Positions 1 through 9,309 of a stretch of 64,000 bases of DNA are shown piece by piece. Under the pieces are notes generated by a model, which was not told the origin of the DNA, made no database searches, and was given only the letters and a program-made list of their open reading frames with translations. This stretch comes from Corticibacter populi. Its GTDB lineage: Bacteria; Pseudomonadota; Gammaproteobacteria; Burkholderiales; Burkholderiaceae_C. A program made the position numbers and the translations under genes. Where the stretch lies: NCBI RefSeq assembly GCF_004217315.1, contig NZ_SGWR01000005.1:372001-436000 (forward strand), given 5' to 3'. The first letter of the stretch is position 1, and each line of letters begins with the position of its first letter.

Positions 1-31
1 TGGCCCCGCATGGCAATGCCATGCGGGGCCA
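1..31. terminator. perfect stem-loop at left edge, probable terminator
   Basis: A 15-nt arm at 1-15 is exactly complementary to 17-31, leaving a one-base centre, so the practical loop is 3-5 nt. It is followed on the plus strand by TTCT only. It lies 70 bp past the stop of the leftward CoA transferase and could end that transcript, or one entering from outside the window. The flank left of base 1 is not visible, so a T-tract on the minus strand cannot be checked. Confidence 0.55.
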
Positions 32-100
32 TTCTGCTGTGGGATTCGGTAGGCGGGGGAGGATTCGCCAGTCGGGCCTGACTGTTGCGCCCCGAATGCG

Positions 101-1312
101 TCAGCCCACCGCGCCCTGTGCGTGCAAATCGGCGATCTGTGCCTCGTTCAGACCGAGTGATCGCAGGATCGCCTGGCTGTGCTCGCCCAGGCGCGGCGGG
201 TTGCGGTAGCTGCGCAGGCGTTCGCCGTCCATGCGGATCGGCAGCAGCGCCGCATGCACGATCTGGCCGGCCCGGTCACCATCGCTCAGTTCAATCGGCT
301 CCAGTCCGCCGGTGGCCTGCAGGTGCGGATCATCGAACAACTGCTCGGGGCGCATGATCCGCGCGTGCGGCAGGCCGTGGGATTCGAAGCGCCTGGCCAC
401 CTCCTCGACGGGCCGGTCGGCCAGCCGCTCGCGCAACAGCGGCAGCAGCCAGGGGCGGGCCTGCACGCGTGCATTGTTGCTGTGCAAATCGGCATGGGCC
501 TTGAAATCGGGCCAGTCGAAGGCGTCGCACATGGCCAGCCAGTGGGCGTCGCTGACGGCGCAGAGGAAGATCTGCTGCCCGTCGCGCACGGTGAAAATGT
601 CGTAGATGCCCCAAGGAGAGATGCGCTCTGGCATCGGCGCGGCGGCCTGCCCGGTGACTTCGTACTGCAGCATGTGCTGGCCCACCAGCAGCACATTGTT
701 CTCGAACAGTGCGGCATCCACCTCCTGGCCATGCCCGGTGTTGCCGCGCTGCATCAGCGCCGCCATGGCGCCAATCGCGCCGAACATGCCGCCCATGATG
801 TCGTTGACGCTGCTGCCCGCACGCAGTGGATCGCCCGGGCGGCCCGTCATGTAGGCCAGTCCGCCCATCATCTGCACCACCTCGTCCAGCGCGGTGCGGC
901 TCTCATACGGACCAGGCAGGAAACCACTCAGGTTGACATACACCAGCCGCGGATTGAGGCGGCGCAGATTCGGGTAGTCCAAGCCCAACCGCGCCAGCAC
1001 GCCTGGCTTGAAGTTCTGCAGCACCACATCGGCTGTGGCGCAAAGCTTCAACGCCACCTCCAGTCCCTGCGGGCTCTTCAGGTCGATGGCGATGCTTTGC
1101 TTGTTGCGGTTGAACATCGGAAAGAAGCCGGCGCCAGCCCCGAGCAGATGGCGTGTGCCGTCGCCGCCGGGTGGCTCCACCTTGATGACCTCGGCGCCCA
1201 GGTCGGCCAGGATCATGCCGCAGGCCGGGCCCATGACCATGTGGGAGAACTCTACGACGCGCAGGCCTTGCAAGGGGCGCCGGGAGTCCGGGCTGTGACT
1301 GGTTGTCGGCAT
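101..1312 (-). CDS. CaiB/BaiF (class III) CoA transferase
   Basis: About 403 residues, full length for the formyl-CoA transferase/CaiB family. These enzymes move CoA between carboxylic acids through an aspartyl-CoA intermediate. The N-terminal block LRVVEFSHMVMGPACG and the LADLGAEVIKVEPP segment (about 36-48) are family hallmarks. The VNDIMGGMFG motif places the catalytic Asp at about residue 171. I chose the Met at 1312 because homology-like sequence starts right after it; an in-frame ATG at 1405 would add 31 residues of unrelated character. The substrate cannot be read from sequence. It stands alone, downstream of and co-oriented with the stress protein gene with about 200 bp between them. 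Confidence 0.9.
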   Translation of the reverse strand: MPTTSHSPDSRRPLQGLRVVEFSHMVMGPACGMILADLGAEVIKVEPPGGDGTRHLLGAGAGFFPMFNRNKQSIAIDLKSPQGLEVALKLCATADVVLQNFKPGVLARLGLDYPNLRRLNPRLVYVNLSGFLPGPYESRTALDEVVQMMGGLAYMTGRPGDPLRAGSSVNDIMGGMFGAIGAMAALMQRGNTGHGQEVDAALFENNVLLVGQHMLQYEVTGQAAAPMPERISPWGIYDIFTVRDGQQIFLCAVSDAHWLAMCDAFDWPDFKAHADLHSNNARVQARPWLLPLLRERLADRPVEEVARRFESHGLPHARIMRPEQLFDDPHLQATGGLEPIELSDGDRAGQIVHAALLPIRMDGERLRSYRNPPRLGEHSQAILRSLGLNEAQIADLHAQGAVG

Positions 1313-1513
1313 GGGGAAGCGATGTGTGGCCGGCACCGGCACGCGCATGGGGTGCGAACAGGCCGTGTACGTTGGTAAAGACAACAAAGCCGTACGGCCA
1401 GTCACGGCGATACGGCTTGCAGGGGGTGGCTATGCCAGGGGAGGGCAACCCTTCATGCCTTCGGGCGGGCCGAAGTGCGCAGGGGCCTGTGGCCCTGGCA
1501 ATGCTGCGCGTTC

Positions 1514-1963
1514 TTAGCGCAGCACCAGGACCGGTACCTTGGCATTGGTCAGCACGTGCTGGGTCTCGCTGCCAAGCAGCAGGCGAGCGATGCCTTTGCG
1601 GCCATGCGAGGCCATGATGATCAGATCGACATTCTTTTCGGCTGCCGTCTTGAGGATGGCTTCAGAGATGTTGTCGTTGTTGACGATGATGGCCTGCACG
1701 GCAACGCCCTGCTGACGGCCAGCCTCCTCGATGGAAGCCACATACTTTTGCGACTCGGCGCGCCACTTCGCTTCGATCTCCTTGGCCTGGTCGCTGTTGA
1801 TGGGCATGCTGCCTTCCAGGTACGTGACCGGATAGCTGGGCGTCACGGTAATGGCAACCAGATCCGCGCCAGTGAGCTTGGCCAGCTCCAGCGCATGATT
1901 GGCAGCCTTCTCGGACAGCTCGGAACCATCGGTCGAAACGAGGATGTGCTTGTAGATCGACAT
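1514..1963 (-). CDS. universal stress protein, UspA family
   Basis: A 149-residue single-domain Usp. The N-terminal strand YKHILVSTDGSELS and the C-terminal nucleotide loop (G121, G124, then G131-S132, in the ASHGRKG...LLLGS pattern) match the ATP-binding subclass. Usp proteins are cytoplasmic, bind ATP and support survival in growth arrest or stress; the exact role here is unknown. Upstream on its strand, a purine-rich stretch (GAAGGAGAAGATTCCC) provides a good ribosome binding site just before the ATG at 1963. Confidence 0.92.
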   Translation of the reverse strand: MSIYKHILVSTDGSELSEKAANHALELAKLTGADLVAITVTPSYPVTYLEGSMPINSDQAKEIEAKWRAESQKYVASIEEAGRQQGVAVQAIIVNNDNISEAILKTAAEKNVDLIIMASHGRKGIARLLLGSETQHVLTNAKVPVLVLR

Positions 1964-2193
1964 AGGGAATCTTCTCCTTCAGAGGGTTGGAATGGGTCTC
2001 GGATTTCGAGCTGCCATCAGCCTATCTTATTCGTATTTGCAAAGCCTTGACCTTTGTCAGCGCCGTATATTCTATGGCTTGCCCGGCGGAACATGCGTCG
2101 CGGGGGACAGGTCGCATGGTGCCGTTGCCGGCCCTCGGTGAAATATTTCCGGCCAATCCGTTTCTCGGGCACGGTGGGGTTCGAATTCCATCA

Positions 2194-2199
2194 TATAAT
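2194..2199 (+). promoter_or_regulatory. consensus -10 box for tRNA-Pro
   Basis: A perfect TATAAT lies 11 bp before the first base of the tRNA. No good -35 hexamer is visible at 16-18 bp spacing, so only the -10 element is claimed. Confidence 0.55.
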
Positions 2200-2210
2200 G
2201 ATCGGCTTGT

Positions 2211-2287
2211 CGGAGCGTAGCGCAGCCTGGTAGCGCATCTGCTTTGGGAGCAGAGGGTCGCGAGTTCGAATCCCGCCGCTCCGACCA
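2211..2287 (+). tRNA. tRNA-Pro (anticodon TGG)
   Basis: A 77-nt cloverleaf. The acceptor arm CGGAGCG pairs with CGCTCCG, the anticodon stem TCTGC/GCAGA holds loop TTTGGGA with anticodon TGG, the T-arm contains TTCGAAT, and the 3' CCA is encoded. It reads proline codons, mainly CCA and CCG. A strong terminator follows 10 bp later, so this is a monocistronic tRNA. Confidence 0.97.
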
Positions 2288-2296
2288 TTTTTGCGA

Positions 2297-2332
2297 GGGC
2301 TTACGGTGTCATGCCGTAAGCCCTTTTATTTT
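2297..2332 (+). terminator. rho-independent terminator of tRNA-Pro
   Basis: A 10-bp perfect stem (2297-2306 with 2314-2323), 7-nt loop and TTTTATTTT tail. It sits directly behind the tRNA. Confidence 0.9.
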
Positions 2333-2704
2333 GTCTTCGCATCTCCTGCTGGCGTGGGATGTTGGTGCTGTGGCGTCCCAATGGCCGAGTTGGGGTTGAT
2401 GCAATGGTTGCTGGTGTCTTGCATCGGGTTCTTGTGGTGCCTCCTTGGGTGAGCTACGTCATGCGGTGTGGGGACTGTGCGGCGGAGTGTCTCCGAAGGG
2501 GTATCGAAGTCCAGCAACTTGAACGATGTGCATGGCGCTGCAAGGATACCGGATGCCGCACTCGTTGAATTCACAATGCGGAATCATTGTTTGTGCTTTG
2601 GAATAAAGCATTGCTGCGCAGCAGCAATGCTTTTTGTCTTGAGAATCAATTTTCCGAATTGCAAAATGTTGTGCTCAAGCCATTGAATTTTAATGATTAA
2701 AAAT
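2333..2704. other. intergenic stretch between tRNA-Pro and aceA
   Basis: No convincing gene. The part after about 2570 is clearly AT-richer than the surroundings. It contains a 13-bp perfect hairpin with a T-tail (listed separately) and runs into the aceA operator region. Short open frames here have no start signal or recognisable protein character. Confidence 0.5.
2605..2635 (+). terminator. orphan terminator-like hairpin upstream of aceA
   Basis: AAAGCATTGCTGC (2605-2617) pairs perfectly with 2621-2633 across a 3-nt loop and is followed by Ts on the plus strand. No protein gene ends here. It could end a small RNA starting in the 2333-2600 gap, or act as a minus-strand terminator because the arm also gives a T-run on that strand. 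Confidence 0.6.
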
Positions 2705-2722
2705 ATGTCTTATATAAGACAT
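2705..2722. promoter_or_regulatory. 18-bp perfect palindrome, probable operator of aceA
   Basis: ATGTCTTATATAAGACAT reads identically on both strands and lies 75 bp before the aceA start codon. The length and symmetry suggest a dimeric repressor or activator site controlling the glyoxylate shunt gene. The regulator is not encoded nearby and I cannot name it from sequence. Confidence 0.6.
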
Positions 2723-2796
2723 AAGATGCTTTTGTGGGTGGTGTGGCGATTACAGTAAGCCCATCGCAACGTCATTCTCAACACAGGAGTATCCCG

Positions 2797-4116
2797 ATGA
2801 CAAAGTCGCTCAGCCGTGAACAACAAATCGCCGCCCTGGAAAAGGACTGGGCGGAAAATCCACGCTGGAAGGGCATCAAGCGTGCCTATTCCGCCGCCGA
2901 CGTGGTGCGTCTGCGCGGCAGCCAGCAGATCGAGCATACGCTGGCCCAGCAGGGCGCGGAGAAGCTCTGGTCCCGCATCAACGGCACGGCCAAGAAGGGT
3001 TATGTGAATGCATTCGGCGCCATTACGGCTGGTCAGGCCATGCAACAGGCCAAGGCCGGGCTGGAGGCGGTGTATCTGTCGGGCTGGCAGGTTGCGGCCG
3101 ATGGCAACACCTCCGAGACCATGTACCCCGACCAGTCGCTCTACGCCTATGATTCGGTACCGACCATGGTGCGCCGCATCAATAACACCTTCAAGCGTGC
3201 CGACGAGATTCAGTGGGCCAAGGGCGTTAACCCTGGTGACCCGGAGTTCGTTGATTACTTCCTGCCGATCGTCGCCGATGCGGAAGCCGGTTTCGGCGGT
3301 GTGCTCAATGCCTTCGAGCTGATGAAGAACATGATCGTCGCGGGCGCTGCCGGCGTGCACTTCGAGGACCAGCTCGCGGCCGTGAAGAAATGCGGCCACA
3401 TGGGCGGCAAGGTGTTGGTGCCAACCCAGGAGGCCATCGAAAAGCTGGTGGCGGCACGTTTTGCCGCCGATGTGCTGGGCGTGCCCACCATCGTGCTGGC
3501 CCGCACTGACGCCGAGGCCGCCAACCTGATCACCAGCGACCATGACGCCAATGACAAGCCGTTCCTGACCGGCGAGCGCACGCAGGAAGGCTTTTATCGC
3601 GTCAAGAATGGCCTGGAGCAGGCCATCAGCCGCGGTGTTGCCTACGCGCCTTATGCCGATCTGGTCTGGTGTGAGACCGGTACGCCCGACCTGGGCTTCG
3701 CCCGCGAGTTCGCGCAGGCCGTGCACGCGGCCAACCCAGGCAAGCTGCTGTCGTATAACTGCTCGCCGTCCTTCAACTGGAAGAAGAACCTCGACGACAA
3801 GACCATCGCCGCCTTCCAGGACGAGCTCTCGGCGCTCGGCTACAAGTACCAGTTCATCACGCTGGCGGGCATCCATGTCAACTGGTACAACACTTTCCGG
3901 TTCGCCCATGCCTACGCTGGCGGGCAGGGCATGAAGCACTACGTCGAGATGGTGCAGGAGCCTGAATTCGCCGCCCGTGAGCAAGGTTACACCTTCGTGT
4001 CGCACCAGCAGGAAGTGGGGGCGGGCTACTTCGACGATGTGACCACCGTGATCCAGGGCGGCTCTTCCAGCGTCAAGGCGCTGACAGGTTCCACCGAGGA
4101 AGAGCAGTTCCATTGA
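2797..4116 (+). CDS. aceA: isocitrate lyase
   Basis: 439 residues, the usual length of the short bacterial form. It cleaves isocitrate to succinate and glyoxylate, the first step of the glyoxylate shunt, which allows growth on acetate or fatty acids. The active-site signature KKCGHMGGK is present with the catalytic Cys at residue 199. The Mg-binding region ([10 protein letters not shown]-like, about 159-168) and the late SPSFNWKKN segment are also intact. Start chosen at ATG 2797 because GGAG lies 7-8 nt upstream; an in-frame extension to 2734 has no such site. It is a single-gene unit with a palindromic operator upstream and its own terminator; malate synthase is not in this window. Confidence 0.97.
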   Translation: MTKSLSREQQIAALEKDWAENPRWKGIKRAYSAADVVRLRGSQQIEHTLAQQGAEKLWSRINGTAKKGYVNAFGAITAGQAMQQAKAGLEAVYLSGWQVAADGNTSETMYPDQSLYAYDSVPTMVRRINNTFKRADEIQWAKGVNPGDPEFVDYFLPIVADAEAGFGGVLNAFELMKNMIVAGAAGVHFEDQLAAVKKCGHMGGKVLVPTQEAIEKLVAARFAADVLGVPTIVLARTDAEAANLITSDHDANDKPFLTGERTQEGFYRVKNGLEQAISRGVAYAPYADLVWCETGTPDLGFAREFAQAVHAANPGKLLSYNCSPSFNWKKNLDDKTIAAFQDELSALGYKYQFITLAGIHVNWYNTFRFAHAYAGGQGMKHYVEMVQEPEFAAREQGYTFVSHQQEVGAGYFDDVTTVIQGGSSSVKALTGSTEEEQFH

Positions 4117-4167
4117 TGGCGCGACGTGGCCGCAGCTCGGGCGGAGTCCGCCAGCTGTCCAGCACGG

Positions 4168-4196
4168 AAAAGGCCCGCAGCGATGCGGGCCTTTTT
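4168..4196 (+). terminator. rho-independent terminator of aceA
   Basis: Stem AAAAGGCCCGCA with TGCGGGCCTTTTT around a GCGA tetraloop, ending in a T-run, 50 bp after the aceA stop. Confidence 0.9.
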
Positions 4197-4371
4197 GTGG
4201 GAAAATACATCGTTTAAGGTCAGTGACTAGAGGGCGGGGGGCAATGACCATGGCAGGATGATCTGCAGTGGACTTGCCTGGCACCATCCCGCGGAGGTTG
4301 CGCCAAGTGCTTGCCTGTTCTTTGACAACCCGTCAGCGCGGCACCGGCCGCGTTTTTCTTTTGGCATTCTC

Positions 4372-6291
4372 ATGATTCATATTACCCTTCCAGACGGTTC
4401 GCAGCGCGAGTTCGACCACGCCATTTCGGTCTCCGAGGTGGCGGCAGCCATTGGTCCTGGCCTGGCCAAGAATACCGTGGCAGGCAAGGTCGATGGCCGT
4501 CTGGTGGATGCCTGCGATGTGATCGACCATGATGCACGCCTGCAGATCATCACCCCCAAGGACCCGGAAGGGCTGGAGATCATCCGCCACTCCTGCGCCC
4601 ACTTGGTCGGGCATGCCGTCAAGCAGCTTTTCCCGAACGCCGAGATGGTGATCGGGCCGGTGATTGATGAGGGCTTCTATTACGACATCTCCTACGAACG
4701 TCCGTTCACCATGGAGGATCTGGCTGCCATCGAGGCGCGCATGAAGGAGCTGATCGCCAAGGACTACGACGTCATCAAGCGCGTGCTGCCGCGCGAGGAA
4801 GTCATCCGCATCTTCAAGGCGCGGGGCGAGAACTACAAGCTGCGCCTCATCGAGGACATGCCCGATGAAACGCAGATGGGCATGTACTTCCACGAGGAGT
4901 ACGTTGACATGTGCCGGGGCCCGCACGTGCCCAATACGCGTTTCCTGAAGGCTTTCAAGCTGACCAAGCTGGCGGGCGCCTACTGGCGCGGCGATTCGCG
5001 CAACGAACAGCTGCAGCGCATCTATGGCACGGCCTGGGCCGACAAGAAACAGCTCGATGCCTACATCCAGCGCATCGAGGAGGCCGAGAAGCGTGACCAC
5101 CGGCGCCTGGGCAAGGAGCTCGATCTGTTCCACCAGGACGAGCATTCGCCTGGCACCGTGTTCTGGCATCCCAAGGGCTGGATCATCTGGCAGCAGGTCG
5201 AGCAGTACATGCGCAATGTCTACCGCGAAAACGGCTACCAGGAAGTCAAGGGGCCGCAGATCCTCGACAAGGGCCTGTGGGAGAAGACCGGTCACTGGGA
5301 CAAGTACCGCGAGAACATGTTCGTCACCGAGAGCGAAAAGCGCGACTATGCGCTCAAGCCGATGAACTGCCCGGGCCACCTGCTGATCTTCAATCAGGGC
5401 ATCAAGAGCTACCGCGATCTGCCGCTGCGCTACGGCGAGTTCGGCCAGTGTCACCGCAACGAGCCTTCGGGCGGTCTGCATGGCATCATGCGCGTGCGTG
5501 CCTTCACGCAGGATGATGGCCACATCTTCTGCACGGAAGAGCAACTGCAGCAGGAGGTGCATCACTTCACCGAGGTGCTGCAGCGGGTCTACAAGGACTT
5601 CGGCTTCACCGACATCATCTACAAGGTCGCCACGCGTCCGGAAAAGCGCATTGGTTCGGAGGAGAGCTGGGACAAGGCCGAGGCCGCGCTGATCGAAAGT
5701 CTCAAAGCCTCGGGCTGCGAGTACCGCATCGCCGAGGGGGATGGCGCCTTCTACGGCCCCAAGCTCGAATACACGCTGCGCGATGCGCTCGGCCGCGAAT
5801 GGCAGTGCGGCACCATCCAGGTCGACCCGTCGATGCCCGAGCGCCTGGACGCCGAGTATGTCGGCGAGGATGGTGCACGCCACCGCCCGCTGATGCTGCA
5901 TCGCGCCATCGTCGGCAGTTTGGAGCGCTTCATCGGCATCCTTATCGAGCATTACGCCGGTGCCCTGCCGGTGTGGCTCTCGCCGCAGCAGGTCAGTGTG
6001 CTCAACATCACCGATGCGCAGGCCGACTACTGTCGTGAAATTGTTGCAAAACTCCAAAAAGCCTTGCCTTATCAGCCGATCCGCGCCGGCATCGATCTGC
6101 GCAACGAGAAGATCACTTATAAAATACGCGAGCATGCATTGCAGAAAGTGCCGTTCATTCTCGTCGTTGGCGACAAGGAGAAGGAAGCCGGCACGGTGGC
6201 GGTACGCGGGCGTGGCAACCAGGATCTGGGAGTCATGAAGCTCGATGATTTCATCGCGTTGCTGCGCGAGCGCATCGAGTCGAGGCAATAA
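4372..6291 (+). CDS. thrS: threonyl-tRNA synthetase
   Basis: 639 residues, typical for bacterial ThrRS. It charges tRNA-Thr. Domains in order: N-terminal TGS domain ([14 protein letters not shown]), the editing domain with the HSCAHL...A motif near residue 75, the class II catalytic core ([10 protein letters not shown] with the zinc-ligand Cys; [11 protein letters not shown] motif 2; [14 protein letters not shown] motif 3) and the C-terminal anticodon-binding domain. ATG 4372 is the family start; the open frame extends upstream to 4258 without support. It heads the translation operon thrS-infC-rpmI-rplT-pheST-ihfA. The protein would be cytoplasmic. Confidence 0.98.
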   Translation: MIHITLPDGSQREFDHAISVSEVAAAIGPGLAKNTVAGKVDGRLVDACDVIDHDARLQIITPKDPEGLEIIRHSCAHLVGHAVKQLFPNAEMVIGPVIDEGFYYDISYERPFTMEDLAAIEARMKELIAKDYDVIKRVLPREEVIRIFKARGENYKLRLIEDMPDETQMGMYFHEEYVDMCRGPHVPNTRFLKAFKLTKLAGAYWRGDSRNEQLQRIYGTAWADKKQLDAYIQRIEEAEKRDHRRLGKELDLFHQDEHSPGTVFWHPKGWIIWQQVEQYMRNVYRENGYQEVKGPQILDKGLWEKTGHWDKYRENMFVTESEKRDYALKPMNCPGHLLIFNQGIKSYRDLPLRYGEFGQCHRNEPSGGLHGIMRVRAFTQDDGHIFCTEEQLQQEVHHFTEVLQRVYKDFGFTDIIYKVATRPEKRIGSEESWDKAEAALIESLKASGCEYRIAEGDGAFYGPKLEYTLRDALGREWQCGTIQVDPSMPERLDAEYVGEDGARHRPLMLHRAIVGSLERFIGILIEHYAGALPVWLSPQQVSVLNITDAQADYCREIVAKLQKALPYQPIRAGIDLRNEKITYKIREHALQKVPFILVVGDKEKEAGTVAVRGRGNQDLGVMKLDDFIALLRERIESRQ

Positions 6292-6366
6292 GGCATGACA
6301 GCGGCCATGGATCCGGACGAGGATGGTCGGCCGCTTCGTTGAAACCAACCATTGAAGGTGAGAACC

Positions 6367-6984
6367 ATCGCTACGGAATATCGTGATCGTCGTCAGCGGG
6401 AAGAGCGCAAGCACCGCTTGAATCGAGAAATCAATGCCCAGGAACTGCGGGTGACGGGGCCGGACAATGAGCCCATCGGCATCTTGAGTCTCACCGAAGC
6501 CTTGCGCATGGCCGGCGATCTGGATGTGGATCTGGTCGAGATCGCGCCCATGGCGTCTCCGCCCGTCGCGCGGCTGATCGATTACGGCAAGTTCAAGTAC
6601 CAGGAGCAAAAGCGCGCTGCCGAGGCCAAGGCCAAGCAAACCGTGATCGACATCAAGGAAGTCAAGTTCCGTCCCGGTACCGACGATGGCGACTACAACA
6701 TCAAGCTGCGCAACATCCGCCGATTTCTCGAGGATGGTGACAAGGTCAAGGTGACGCTGCGTTTCCGTGGTCGTGAGATCACCCATCAGAACCTGGGTCT
6801 GGATCTGCTCAATCGCCTGCGCGACGAACTGGCCGACAGCATCGTGGTCGAGCAGTTCCCCAAGCTTGAAGGTCGGCAGATGATCATGATGATCGCACCG
6901 CAGCGCAAGAAGGCCACAGGCGGCCAGGCCAAGCCCAAGCCGTCCGAGCAGGACGATGCCATCACCGAGAACGGAGCCGGCTGA
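6367..6984 (+). CDS. infC: translation initiation factor IF-3 with apparent AUC start codon
   Basis: About 205 residues: an N-terminal domain ([16 protein letters not shown]), a basic linker and a C-terminal [16 protein letters not shown] domain. IF-3 binds the 30S subunit, prevents 70S formation and rejects non-AUG/GUG/UUG start codons. No ATG is in position. The Shine-Dalgarno-like GAAGGTGAG (6354-6362) ideally serves ATC at 6367, giving IATEYRDRR as the mature N-terminus. A TTG at 6352 overlaps that ribosome site and is unlikely. A discriminated start codon is how infC represses itself in other bacteria. Sixty bp separate it from thrS. Confidence 0.95.
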   Translation: MATEYRDRRQREERKHRLNREINAQELRVTGPDNEPIGILSLTEALRMAGDLDVDLVEIAPMASPPVARLIDYGKFKYQEQKRAAEAKAKQTVIDIKEVKFRPGTDDGDYNIKLRNIRRFLEDGDKVKVTLRFRGREITHQNLGLDLLNRLRDELADSIVVEQFPKLEGRQMIMMIAPQRKKATGGQAKPKPSEQDDAITENGAG

Positions 6985-7118
6985 GGATAAGCTGGTGAGC
7001 TTGGTCGGGTTTCTGATCACTGGGTGATTCGATACAACTTCCCTCCCGTCAGTACTGATCTTGGCGCAGGTTGTCTGTTTGCGGCTCTACGGGGCTGCTG
7101 GACAGGCGCAGGGATGGG

Positions 7119-7144
7119 ACGGCAGCTTTCGGGCTGCCGTTTTC
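7119..7144 (+). terminator. terminator/attenuator-like hairpin after infC
   Basis: ACGGCAGC (7119-7126) pairs with GCTGCCGT (7133-7140), followed by a short T-run. It splits thrS-infC from rpmI-rplT, at least partially. Confidence 0.65.
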
Positions 7145-7260
7145 TCTGGCGGCTCCATCGACCGTGGATAAGTCAGATGCCGGCGGGAAGTGGGGCAATG
7201 CTGTCGGTGTGGCATCGGTGCATCGCTACGGTAGATCTTCGCTGGGGTTCTTGCTGGACC

Positions 7261-7290
7261 TTGGTGCATTGTCGGCACATTGTGTATAAT
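7261..7290 (+). promoter_or_regulatory. promoter candidate for rpmI-rplT
   Basis: A perfect TATAAT at 7285-7290 with TTGGTG at 7261-7266 (18-bp spacer) upstream of the L35 gene. It would give a leader of about 165 nt. Confidence 0.55.
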
Positions 7291-7463
7291 CGAAGGCTTC
7301 GCTTGATTTGTGAGGCTAAGGTTCGCCTTTTTCGCCTTTGTTTCGGAGGGTGGCCTTGTCAGTGGCAGATCGGCGAAGTTCATAAAAAGTGTGGTGGGGC
7401 CAACAAAAGGGCGCATTGGCTTGCGCACGCCTTCATCGCACAACGTCAAGCAGGAATTGATCC

Positions 7464-7667
7464 ATGCCTAAAATGAAGAGCAAGAGCAGCGCGAAGAAGC
7501 GTTTTCGCGTGCGTCCAGGTGGGACCGTCAAGCGCGGTCAGGCTTTCAAGCGCCACATCCTGACCAAGAAGAGCACCAAGAACAAGCGCCATCTGCGCGG
7601 CGCCGTGAATGTGCATGAAACCAACCTCGGCCACATGGCGCAAATGCTGCCATTCGCTGGTCTGTAA
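7464..7667 (+). CDS. rpmI: 50S ribosomal protein L35
   Basis: A 67-residue, highly basic protein beginning [16 protein letters not shown] and containing the L35 core [16 protein letters not shown]. It is a structural component of the large ribosomal subunit. It sits 20 bp before rplT in the universally conserved L35-L20 pair, so the two are cotranscribed. Confidence 0.98.
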   Translation: MPKMKSKSSAKKRFRVRPGGTVKRGQAFKRHILTKKSTKNKRHLRGAVNVHETNLGHMAQMLPFAGL

Positions 7668-7687
7668 TCGGATAAGGAGTAACGCAC

Positions 7688-8047
7688 ATGCCTCGCGTCA
7701 AACGTGGTGTCACGGCACATGCCCGTCATAAAAAAATCCTGAAGCTGGCCAAGGGCTTCCGCGGTCGCCGCGGCAACGTCTTCCGCGTTGCCAAGCAAGC
7801 GGTGATGAAGGCTGGTCAATACGCCTATCGTGACCGCCGCACCAAGAAGCGCGTGTTCCGCCAACTGTGGATTGCGCGTATAAACGCCGCCTCGCGTGAA
7901 CTGGGCCTGACCTACAGCCAGTTCACCAATGGCCTGAAGAAGGCCCAGATCGAGATCGATCGCAAGGTGCTGGCCGATCTGGCCATCCATGACAAAGCCG
8001 CTTTTGGCAGCCTGGTCGAGCAGGCGAAGGCCAAACTGGCAGCTTAA
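7688..8047 (+). CDS. rplT: 50S ribosomal protein L20
   Basis: 119 residues starting [19 protein letters not shown], with the [20 protein letters not shown] core, a standard L20. It binds 23S rRNA early in 50S assembly and in other bacteria represses its own operon by binding the leader RNA. AGGAGT sits just upstream of the ATG. It is followed by an intra-operon stem-loop and then pheS. Confidence 0.98.
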   Translation: MPRVKRGVTAHARHKKILKLAKGFRGRRGNVFRVAKQAVMKAGQYAYRDRRTKKRVFRQLWIARINAASRELGLTYSQFTNGLKKAQIEIDRKVLADLAIHDKAAFGSLVEQAKAKLAA

Positions 8048-8055
8048 AACCATGT

Positions 8056-8080
8056 GGTTTGCGCATTGGCTGCGCAAACC
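8056..8080 (+). promoter_or_regulatory. intra-operon stem-loop between rplT and pheS
   Basis: GGTTTGCGCA (8056-8065) pairs perfectly with TGCGCAAACC (8071-8080) around a 5-nt loop, nine bases after the rplT stop. There is no T-tract, so it is more likely an RNA processing or stabilising hairpin than a terminator. Confidence 0.5.
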
Positions 8081-8205
8081 CTCCCCGCACAGGGCTGGGC
8101 TTCGCGAATCTGCTCACAGGTTCCCAAAGCGCCAGCCTTTTTTCTTGGCGGAGCGCATGTGTGCGCGATGCACCCGCCGGGCACCGTGACGAACAGGACA
8201 GACAC

Positions 8206-9264
8206 ATGAGCACCGAGTTGGAGATGCTGGTCGAGCAGGCCCGCAGCCAGTTTTCGCAAAGCACCACGCCGGCCGCGCTGGAAGATGCCAAGGCCCGCTT
8301 CCTGGGCAAGAGCGGCCGCATCACCGAGCTGATGAAGGGCATGGCGCAGCTGAGCGTCGAGGAGAAGAAGAGCCGCGGAGCCGCCATCAACCAGGCCAAG
8401 CAGGCCATCGAACGGGCCCTGCAGGAGCGTCGCCAGGCCCTCTCCGATGCCGAACTGGCTGCCCAGCTCAAGGCCGAGGCGCTGGATGTGACGCTGCCCG
8501 GCCGCCGGCGCCTGCCTGGCGGGCTGCATCCGGTCTCGCGCACCATGGAGCGCATCGAGCAGATCTTCGGCTCGATGGGTTTCGATGTGGCCGATGGCCC
8601 GGAAATCGAGTCCGACTGGCACAGCTTCACTTCGCTCAACAACCCGCCCAACCACCCGGCCCGCTCGATGCAGGATACCTTTTACGTGGATCTGCAAGAT
8701 GAATCCGGCCTGCACTACAACCTGCGTCCGCACACCAGTCCGATGCAGGTGCGCTATGCACGCCAGCATGTCCGGAAATACCAGGCCGTCGTCGATGCCG
8801 GCGGTGCGCTGCCCGAGGTGCGCGTGATCGCGCCGGGCCGCACCTACCGGGTCGACAGCGATGCCACGCACTCGCCGATGTTCCACCAGTGCGAGGGGCT
8901 GTGGCTGGGCGAGAACGTCAGCTTCAAGGATCTGAAGTACGTGTTCACGAACTTCTGCAAGGCATTCTTCGAGCAGGAGGATCTGGTGCTGCGCTTTCGC
9001 CCGAGCTTCTTCCCGTTCACCGAGCCGAGCGCCGAGATCGACATCCAGTTCGCCAGCGGGCCGCTGGCTGGACGCTGGCTGGAGGTGGCTGGCTCCGGTC
9101 AAGTGCATCCGACGGTGGTTGCCAACATGGGACTGGACCCTGAGAAGTACATCGGCTTTGCCTTCGGCATGGGACCCGACCGCCTGACCATGCTGCGTTA
9201 CGGTGTCAATGACTTGCGCCTGTTCTTCGATGGCGACATCCGTTTCCTGAGCCAGTTCCAGTAA
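8206..9264 (+). CDS. pheS: phenylalanyl-tRNA synthetase alpha subunit
   Basis: 352 residues. An N-terminal coiled-coil arm (about 1-85) precedes the class II catalytic domain, with [14 protein letters not shown], the [11 protein letters not shown] motif 2 region, [19 protein letters not shown] and the [16 protein letters not shown] motif 3. With PheT it forms the alpha2-beta2 enzyme charging tRNA-Phe. ATG 8206 gives the standard start; the frame continues upstream to 8059 with no family resemblance. It is followed 45 bp later by pheT. Confidence 0.98.
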   Translation: MSTELEMLVEQARSQFSQSTTPAALEDAKARFLGKSGRITELMKGMAQLSVEEKKSRGAAINQAKQAIERALQERRQALSDAELAAQLKAEALDVTLPGRRRLPGGLHPVSRTMERIEQIFGSMGFDVADGPEIESDWHSFTSLNNPPNHPARSMQDTFYVDLQDESGLHYNLRPHTSPMQVRYARQHVRKYQAVVDAGGALPEVRVIAPGRTYRVDSDATHSPMFHQCEGLWLGENVSFKDLKYVFTNFCKAFFEQEDLVLRFRPSFFPFTEPSAEIDIQFASGPLAGRWLEVAGSGQVHPTVVANMGLDPEKYIGFAFGMGPDRLTMLRYGVNDLRLFFDGDIRFLSQFQ

Positions 9265-9309
9265 TTTCGCCCGTGGCCCGAGCACCACGCGCGTGTCGAG
9301 AGAGTCCCT

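Larger units (their letters stand above)
6985..7463 (+). other. leader region before rpmI-rplT
   Basis: A 479-bp gap with no convincing gene. It holds a terminator-like hairpin after infC and a TATAAT-containing promoter candidate at about 7261-7290. A long leader before rpmI is common, because L20 represses this operon by binding its leader RNA; I cannot assign the L20 site here. Confidence 0.5.

Noticed and set aside
6352-6366. TTG start for infC
   Set aside because: It overlaps the ribosome-binding site GAAGGTGAG; spacing fits AUC at 6367 instead.
4333-7020. 895-codon open frame antisense to thrS and infC
   Set aside because: Complement of two complete essential genes; composition typical of GC-rich antisense shadows.
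7024-7476. 150-codon open frame between infC and rpmI
   Set aside because: Covers the promoter and a terminator hairpin, has no ribosome site, and overlaps the start of rpmI; it reads as non-coding leader.
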